Assembly (NCBI GenBank): GCA_947088415.1
Contig: CAMUGK010000005.1
Location: 1 to 29,437, forward strand
Origin: an uncultured Bacillota bacterium
Lineage (GTDB): Bacteria; Bacillota; Clostridia; Christensenellales; UBA1242
DNA: 29,437 nt
Direction: 5' to 3'
Below are positions 12,301 to 21,300 of the stretch, piece by piece (positions within the stretch are counted from its first letter, which is position 1; every line of letters begins with the position of its first letter). The notes beneath the pieces were generated by a model, which saw only the letters and a program-made list of their open reading frames with translations, searched no databases and was not told the origin of the DNA. The position numbers were made by a program, and so were the translations under genes.

Positions 12301-15300
12301 TCAAACAAGGTTATTTCAAATGCAACAATGTATTATAACTTTGAATCTACTCAAACTACTAGAGCATCAAAAATTACAGCACCTTATGCAAACTTAGGTG
12401 GCTTTGTTGGCTCGATTAGTGGCTCTGAAACTAAAGAAAATCTTAGTGATCAATCTTCAACCATTTCAGGGAGCAAAGACACTGGGGGCAATGCAACATT
12501 AACACAACTTGTCCGCACACATTTCTTTACTTTTGGCAATGCAGTTGTTGGCGGAATTGTCGGCGATAGTCAAGTCAAAGCAGACCTTACAATTCAAGGC
12601 ACAAGTTTTGGTGGTGCACATAAAGTTTTGGGTGGCAATACAGCTATTTTTGGTGGAACTATAGGAAATCAAAAAGAAGGAAATTTAATTCTAAAAAATA
12701 ATGTCAACTATGGTGATTTCTTCAACTTTGGAAACACTAAAATTTCAACATTTATCTTTGGTGGACTAATTGGCTCTGGCAAAACTGACACCGAAGCAGA
12801 AAACAACTATAGTTTGGTTACAAATCACAACACTTTGGTTGCAAAAGATTGGGCAGACAATAGTGTAGGTGCATTGTTCGGTCAAGGTGTAGGTGGAATC
12901 GAAAAAGAAAGCGTTTCGGCTGATGATAGTTTAAAAAACAACTTCTTCAATCATGCTCTTTCAATGGCAACAGACAAGTTTGGCTCAGATATGGGTTATG
13001 CAACTGCTTATACTGACGCTGACTCTCAATTTAGAGGTTATGGGGCAAATAAAGTTGTTGCAAAAAATGAAGACCAAAAAACAAATGCAAATATTCTTAA
13101 AGCAATTGAAAATGGTTTTTCTGCTGGTGGAATTAATACAGAAGAATTCGTTGTATCTTCAATTCAAGGCTTTAAAGATTTAATCAAAGATACAGACACT
13201 GTTGAAGGCACTAAATTTAACCCAATCATAATTTCTAAAGAAGAAAATGTTGAAAATCAAATAGATTACACAAGACAAAAAGACGAACAATATCTTTCAA
13301 CAAATGGCATTAAGTATTATGCTTTGGGCGGAGATTTAAGGTTAGAGCTTACAGATAACACTGAGAATAAAATTAATCATTCATTATTTAAACAAACTCA
13401 TGAATCAGGCGATAACACAAAAGCCGCTGACAGCACAAGAGAACTTAACAACATTGCTCTTATTGGTGACAGTTGGACTATTGATTATTTATCTAAAGTA
13501 GACTTTAATCATAAAGAAGAAACACTTCCAACACTTATCAACACCATTTCAAATTATGGTTTTGTAAGTGGACTTAATATTGTTTCAAATGTTGAAAGTG
13601 AAACTGTTACAACAGCAACAGTAAAAACAAAAACTCAAAATAATCAAAAAGGCGAAGTCACAACATTTGGCGAATATTATTATGGCGGTCTTGTCAACCA
13701 AATGACAAACGGCAAGATTTATTCTGTCGGCATTTCTGGTGCAATGAGCATTGGTGGAAGTGAATATATCACTATTGGTGGTCTTGTTGGACACATGAGC
13801 GGTGGACATATTGACGAATCTAACTCGGCAGTCAATGTGATTTATCGTGCTAAAGGCAAAGATGATGCTAAAACAACTGTAATTTCTGGGCTTGCAGGAT
13901 ATATTGATGGCAATGTATGGGTTAAAAATTCATACACTTCAGGCTCAATGTTCACATACACTTCAGCCGACCTTTACGCTTTGGCAAACAATTCATCAAA
14001 CACATTAACATTATCTTCAGTTTACACAATTGCACGTATGGAAATTACAGATGTTACTACTATAGATGTAAAAGGAGAAAGACAAATTGTAAATTCAACT
14101 TCAGTGGCTAGTAAATACTATTATTCAAAAGCAGCAAGTGAAGTTGAAGAAAGCCTTTTTGAAAATAAGAAGAATTCAATAAATGAAAGTTTGCTTACTG
14201 ACACAACAACACCATATGACTGGCAAGCAGATTATTCATACAACTATCACTATCCAATTCGTAAAAACATTTATACTCATGCAACAAGCTATTATGTTCA
14301 AGCAGATAAACTTGAAGACAATCAAGAACGAGGCATTGAAAGATGGGTTTATGAACGAGTTGCAACAAATGCTTTAGATGTATTAGGCAAAAAAACATCT
14401 GACGAAAAATCTTATTATTACGGCATTCCAAACGCTGAAGTTTTGGAAAACTTAAAAGATGTGGGCGACAACTCATCAGAATATTTAACATTAGGCACAC
14501 CAAAACTTGTTCTTCTAAATAATTTAGATATGGACAAGGCGTATGATAAATGGACTTCAATATCAATAAGCAAAATAGGGTTTGTTTTTGACGGAAATAA
14601 TAAAGCAATTAAAAATTTAAAATGTGCATTGTTTGATACCATTGGAGAATCAGTAGTAAAAAGTAATGTAGATGGAGTTGGATTCCCTGTTATAGTTATT
14701 TCAGAAGAAAAAAATATTAATGTTAAAACTACTACAATTAGGAATTTTAGAATAGTTGACATGTTGCAAAAGGATGAGGGAAGTTCGACGGGAATAGCGG
14801 CTTTGGCGATTACAGTAAATAGAGCCAAAATATATAATGTATCGACACAAGGAGAAATAAATGGTATAAAAGGCAATTATAATCTTGGAGAAAACTTCCC
14901 TGCACATTGTGGAGGTATAGCAGCTTTCGCTAATTGTTCAGAGTTTAAGGGTTGTTCAAATTTAGTTAGTATTATATCTTATACAACAAATGAAGAACAA
15001 AATGATGAGTATAAGTATAACGATAAAACAGCCATTGGGGGAATTGTTGGTATAGCAACAAATACTACTTTAGATTACTGCAACAATGCAGGGGTTATAA
15101 ATGTATTATGTGGTAGATATGTAGGCGGTCTTGTAGGTCAATTAACAAGCAATGCGTATGGCAAAAAAGTAGACATTTTTGGGGCAGAATACTATGGCTT
15201 AGTTCCAACAGGCGGCATAGACCATTCATACAATGCTGGTGGAATTGCAGTAGCATATAATAACACTGATTTCGCAAACAATGCCTATATTGGTGGCCTT

Positions 15301-18300
15301 GCAGGAGAGTCAGCGGTAAAAATTTGCAATTCATATAATACAGGCCTTATCAAATTTGGAACAAAGAGTTATGGCAAAAACAAAAATACTGGCGAAGATA
15401 ATAAATATGCATCTTATATCGGTGGTATTGTTGGACGAATTCCAGCCGTTTCTAATGACGTATATCTACAAAATTGTTTAAACGAAGCTTCAGTAGAAGG
15501 ACGAAGTAACTCTTCGTGGAAGTTTTCTGATGATAAATTGAGACTTAAACTTGTTCAAGGCACATCACATATTTATGTAAGTGGAATAGGTTATACAGAT
15601 GAATTACGAGACTCGTATAGATACAACTTTGATGATTATAATTTCAAAAAAGATTTAGCAAGACAGCATAAAAAAAACAATTCACCTGATGTTGAGCATA
15701 TTTTTAAAACAGTTTCAGTATCTAAAGAGGCAGAGATAATAATAAACGGAAATGGATATGCTGGGGGAGAAGCTATTGCTTGGTTTAACAAATCTGGAGC
15801 TGAATATATAGCTAATGGAAGCGAGATAGGTTTAGGTTTTGTTCAAAACACAGAATATTTTAGGTGGGCATACGGCGGTTGGCTTTATTCAAATTTTCTT
15901 GAAAGATACTGGAAAGGCTATGGTTCTCCTACAAAGGAACCATTTGGTACTTCTTCTGGAGACTTGAAAGGTTCTTCTGTTGAGCTTTATGAACATAGAA
16001 ATGAAGGTAAGCAAGATTCTTATGGCGAAGACGGAAGTTTAAATTCAAGCGGAAATAAAATTGAAGTTTTAAGCTACGATAATTATGGTTTCCCTAAAGC
16101 TATAAGAATTCCTTATACAATTTATCAGAGTTTCTCTTGTTATGGCTGGTTTTCAAACTCAAAATCAAATGGGGTAAATACAGCCTATAAATCGTCGAGT
16201 ATTGGTTATTTCTATTATTCACCGGACTATTATGTAGGGCTCAAAACGTGGAAACAAAGAAATGATTTTTCTGTAGGTAATGAAGAAAACAATATTCAAG
16301 GAAACCTAAGAGCAAATTATAAGCCAACAAAAGAAGATGACACAAATTACTCTTGGTCAAAATTAAAAGAAGAAATTACAAGTTTTGACAGCGGAAGCGC
16401 TGACGAAAAATATACTCAAATGTATATCAATGGCGAAAACTATTATGTCACACTTGGCGACGCTGAAGAGATTTATGGAATTTTGAAAAATGATGTTGCT
16501 GATTACACTGCAACTTATACCGTTGACGAAGGCCTTGGAGATGGTCAACTTCCAGCACTTGGCAGTGCAGATAAGTATCAAATTGTAATCAAAAGCAAAA
16601 ACAATTCAGAAGTTCCAGAAAATCTTCTTACAAAAGTTACATCTTATGATTATAACGAAGATACCAAAGAAATTACTTTAGGTTTAAAAATTGAAACTTC
16701 AGAAAAAGATGTTGATTGGTCTGACTTTGACATTTCAATTGAAGCTAATTACACCGAAACCAAGGATGTAGACTTATCTGGATTAAATATTGAGTATAAC
16801 AAAGATTCTGGCGAAGTAACAATTAACTTGGATGATGAACAGATTGAACAAAATCAAGATATTTTAGATTCAACAGGGGTTTATAAAGTAAAAGATAATA
16901 CAGGAAAGATTTACTATCTCAACTTTAACGGTGCAAGTTTGATTTATACTAAAGATTTAAGTTATAACGGCACAACTGTAAATACTGAATCTTTAACACC
17001 AGCCTACTTCAAAAATAAATTTTTATCTTTTGAAAAAACGACTACAATTAAACATGAAATTGAATACACAAATCTTAAAGATTTTGACAAAGACAATTCA
17101 TATGTAGATCACAAAGTAACTCTTCCAAGTGATAGAATTGTCACTGTGACACAATCACACGAGACAATAAACTTTAGTGAAGAAAACAATATTTCAGTTT
17201 CTAATGGAAGTTATCAAGAAGTGTATGAATATAACGAAATTTCTGGCAATATTAAATTCAACTCTTCAATTCCATATGAAGAGCCTGAAACAACAGACCC
17301 AGAAGTTCCTGTTGACCCAGAAGCTCCAGTAACTATTCAAAGATATTTAAAAAATGGCTCGACAACGATTGCTACTTTAACTTACACTTTAGAGACAAAT
17401 GAAGATGACACAAAATTATACAACTTGACAGATGTTGAAATTAATAGGGCATCATTCACTGAATATGTTGACGGCAAGGAGATGATAGTTTCTCTTACTA
17501 AACAGGCTGACAATTCTATTAATTATTCTATTTCAAATGATGAGCATGCAACAGTAAGTGATTCTAACACAACAGCTGTGGAAAACATTATTTCAAATTT
17601 GACTGTTTCTGAAGAAGATGTGACTAAATCATATACTTTTAACAGCACTCAAAAACTTTATGGATATAAAGATATTAAATTCACATATTCTCTTCCTACA
17701 GATGTTGCAAGAGCAGGTGTTGTAAATGGCAACAGATTGCTTGCCAAGTATGATGGCGTTTGGTCTTTAGGTGATGGTGTAAATGAAGAAACTATTGATG
17801 GATATAAATTTATAGTATCACAGGAAGGCAATAATTTAATTTTTACAAGATTGCATGATGGTGTAATTACAACCACAGATATTGAAAATCTTTTGGCTGG
17901 TTTAAAAGAAAGCTTGAATAAAATATCTATAGTTAAACAAATTACAAACCAAACATCTTGGACAATAACATCTACATTAGATGCATCTAAAAATATGGAT
18001 GAAGTAAGCATTTTAGACGGAAATGTTAAATATTCATATGTTGAAAATTATTCGTATGACAACTTAGATTCAGGCTTAAATGTAGACACAACCACAGACA
18101 AGGGAACTGGAATTAAAGCAGAATCTTCATTGTCAGGCAATGTTGTTTCAACAACCATAACTGCAACCCCAAACACTCTTGGAGAAAATGATGGTTTCAC
18201 AGTGCTTCAAGGCTCTTACACTTATGGAACTAAAACAGCAAACCTTACACAAAAGGTTGGAAATTTTAGCAACTTGCAAGTAACTGCCCAAGCATGCGAA

Positions 18301-21300
18301 AATGAATGGCTTAATTTTGAACTTAAATCAGGGGATGAAATTTTAAAAACTGGCGAAGGCGAAAATGCTAGTTTAAATTACTCAGTAAACAAACCTTTAC
18401 AAGAATTTGAAATTTCAGCAAAAATAATCCGTAAGTTTATTGAACTTTCGGCTCAAAAAGATAGTGAGAACCAATCATTTAATTATTCGTTTAATATGCC
18501 AGTTACTTCAAAAGGAGAAAATGGATTAAACTATAACTTTGTTTATTCGTATGATTCAGCTCCAAGAATTTATGGTTTTGGCAATGTGTTAAAAAATGAA
18601 GATGAAATTTATTTCAGCTATGATATTGACTCAGAAGGAAATATTTCTTGGCTTAATAATGTAGGTGATGAAATATTGTATTATAATAGTTCAGAAAAAG
18701 CCTATTATAAACATTTCAAATCTGAAGTTAAAGATTTGTCAGACTACGCAATTGCAGAAGATGAAACTTTTGCTGGAGAGACATATTGGCAAACACCGAT
18801 ATACTATAAAAAACTAATCATAAATGGAAAAGAATATCAAAATGCTGTAAACTTAATCAATCGTAACAATACTTTAGATTTACCTTCAACTTTCAAATTT
18901 TATTATAACAATAATGGTGTTAAAACAGAGATTGGACATGTAGATTTGGAAAACTATAAAGGGGTTAAAGAAGAACTAAATATTACTTCATTACTTGTTT
19001 CTTCTAAGGGTGAATCAGATGCAGAGACTGCACCTATGGAATTATTGCCAACTGAAGGAAATTATGAGCATACTGCCACTATGTATTATGCCGATGCCGA
19101 TGCAAAAACCAATAACAAACCATTTGCAGCAAAAGTTAAAACAACTTTTACTTCTGGTGACGGTGAAAAAAGCAGTTCTTATCAATATTTTGTATTTGAT
19201 TATTATGAATTCTATAAATTTGACCAAGAAATTGAAGTTATAGAAGGAGAAGATGAAACTCAAGAAATTATTACAGACATTAATATTAAGTTGACAGAAG
19301 AAGAGTTGACAGGTGGTTTAATTTTTGATTCGTTTTTCAATGAATATAATGTTGCAGATTTACTAAAAGAAGTTCCTGTAAGCTTAAAAATTTCTGGAAT
19401 GACTGAAAGTAGAACAGAAAACGAAGTTAAATATAAATTATTTATTGATGATGATAATACTATAACAAGCGACATGTTAAAAACTTCAGGTAAATATAGA
19501 AAAGATTGGATAACTACAGAAACTATAAGCACTAAAAATTTTGAAGGCAGTCTTAATGTTAGAGATAAAAATGTAGAAATAGTGTTTGATGTTCCAGTAA
19601 ACGTCAAAGATTTAAATGTTGAAACAACTCATGGACGAGTAGATTTTTCTGATTATGTTAACGATGATGAGGCATGGGAGTTGAAAGACAACACATTAAC
19701 CTTTAGTTATAAACCTAGCTCGATAGAAAATAATTTTAACATTAATGTTAAAAAAGCTTTTGCAGCGTCATTCAATGGGAAATTTAATGCGGAAGACACA
19801 CAAACTGCAGAAGATTTAAAAGGTATCATTTTAGCAAAAAATCTCTATCTTCAAGAAGCACAAAACATAACCAGTTTCGGTGTTGAATTGATTGGTTATG
19901 ATTATATGATTTCTTACTATAATGACCAAGAAACAAGTGTTCCTTTGTTCGGGACAATCACAAGTCCATTTATCAAAGACACCAATTTTGTTGGTCAAGT
20001 CAATGGTAATGGATACAACGGTAGTGAATATCCAAATTCGGGTATAATGATATATCAAAACAGAGCAGTTTTGGTAAATAAAGTTGAAAAAAATGCAACA
20101 TTAAACGCAATTAACGTTTATGGCAGTTTTAGAAATGTTAAGTTTGATTCTAAGGGAGCTGCAGGCGTTGTTGGAAGAAATGATGGTCTTCTTCAAAGCC
20201 TAAACTCATTTGTTTCAATTAATAGTCTTAATAACAATTACACTTATGAAGAATATAAAGCAAAAATTGCAGGCATAAGTTATGTAAATAATGGCAATTT
20301 TAAAAATGTTGCATTCCGTGGAATTATGACTGCTGGAGATGGCAAGGAAGGTCAAGACGGAATGAGAGGTCTGAATGGGCTTGAAAGAATAAGCGCTAAG
20401 GACAACACATTTGCAAACGGAGAGCATAACAGTTTTGTTAATATAGATTTTGATGTGGAACATATGAAAGCCACCTCAGATAGTACTGTATATTTTAATT
20501 CTATAACTATAAATGCCTATGGTGAAAATGGCGAAAAAGGGAAAGCTGGTGGTGCTGGCGGGAATGCATATATCTACTATATAGATCGAGGCGAAGGTGA
20601 AACAGCTGAAGGAACCGGCGTAGATATAGTAAATAACGACGGCATAGCAAGGTCAGGTAATGGTGGTTCAGCAGGTGCAGGTGGCCCTGGTGGTCGTGGT
20701 GCTGATTGGTATGAACTTTTAAGAGTTGCACCAGGGGAAAAACAAACTGCTTTAAATAAGGCTAATTCGTTAAAATCTTTTCTGGAGAACAATGTTAGAG
20801 AGCTCAATCAAGAAGGTGGAGAAGGTGATTACTGGGCAGGCCGCACTAATTACTGGATGGCGAGGAATCATAAATTATATTATTTAGGCAACTATCTAAT
20901 TTCAAGTTTTTATCAAAAGTTAAACGACCGGGGTCAACAAATTGCATGGTTCTATGATGGGAACCCTTTAGTTAGCAATGCAACTGAGGTAGGTTTGAAA
21001 TCAATTAGATTTATGCCAACGATAGAAGGTAAAGACTATTATGGAATAGACGGAGGAGCAGAATCTAAGCTTTATATAGCCAACAATGGAGGAAATGGTG
21101 CAGTAGCTGGAACTGCAGGATCAGCAGGGGAATTATACTGTTATGGCTCTACTAAAATTGAAGAAGATGAGAATGCATTAGATCAATCTGATCTTAAAAA
21201 TTTCAGCAATTGCAAGCAAGGAGAAAGCATTTCTGCCACCGGAGGTGATGGCGGAAGAGGCGGTGCTGGCGGGAATTATGCACTATTAGACAATTCTGTT

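Noticed and set aside
14195..14876. Antisense frames of 137 and 152 codons inside the giant gene
   Set aside because: They overlap a well-supported coding region, have no ribosome site or recognisable domains, and give low-complexity translations typical of shadow frames. The same applies to the other short internal frames.
20338..20390. True collagen domain
   Set aside because: The G-x-y run is only about 17 residues and is broken; stable collagen-like domains need much longer uninterrupted repeats.
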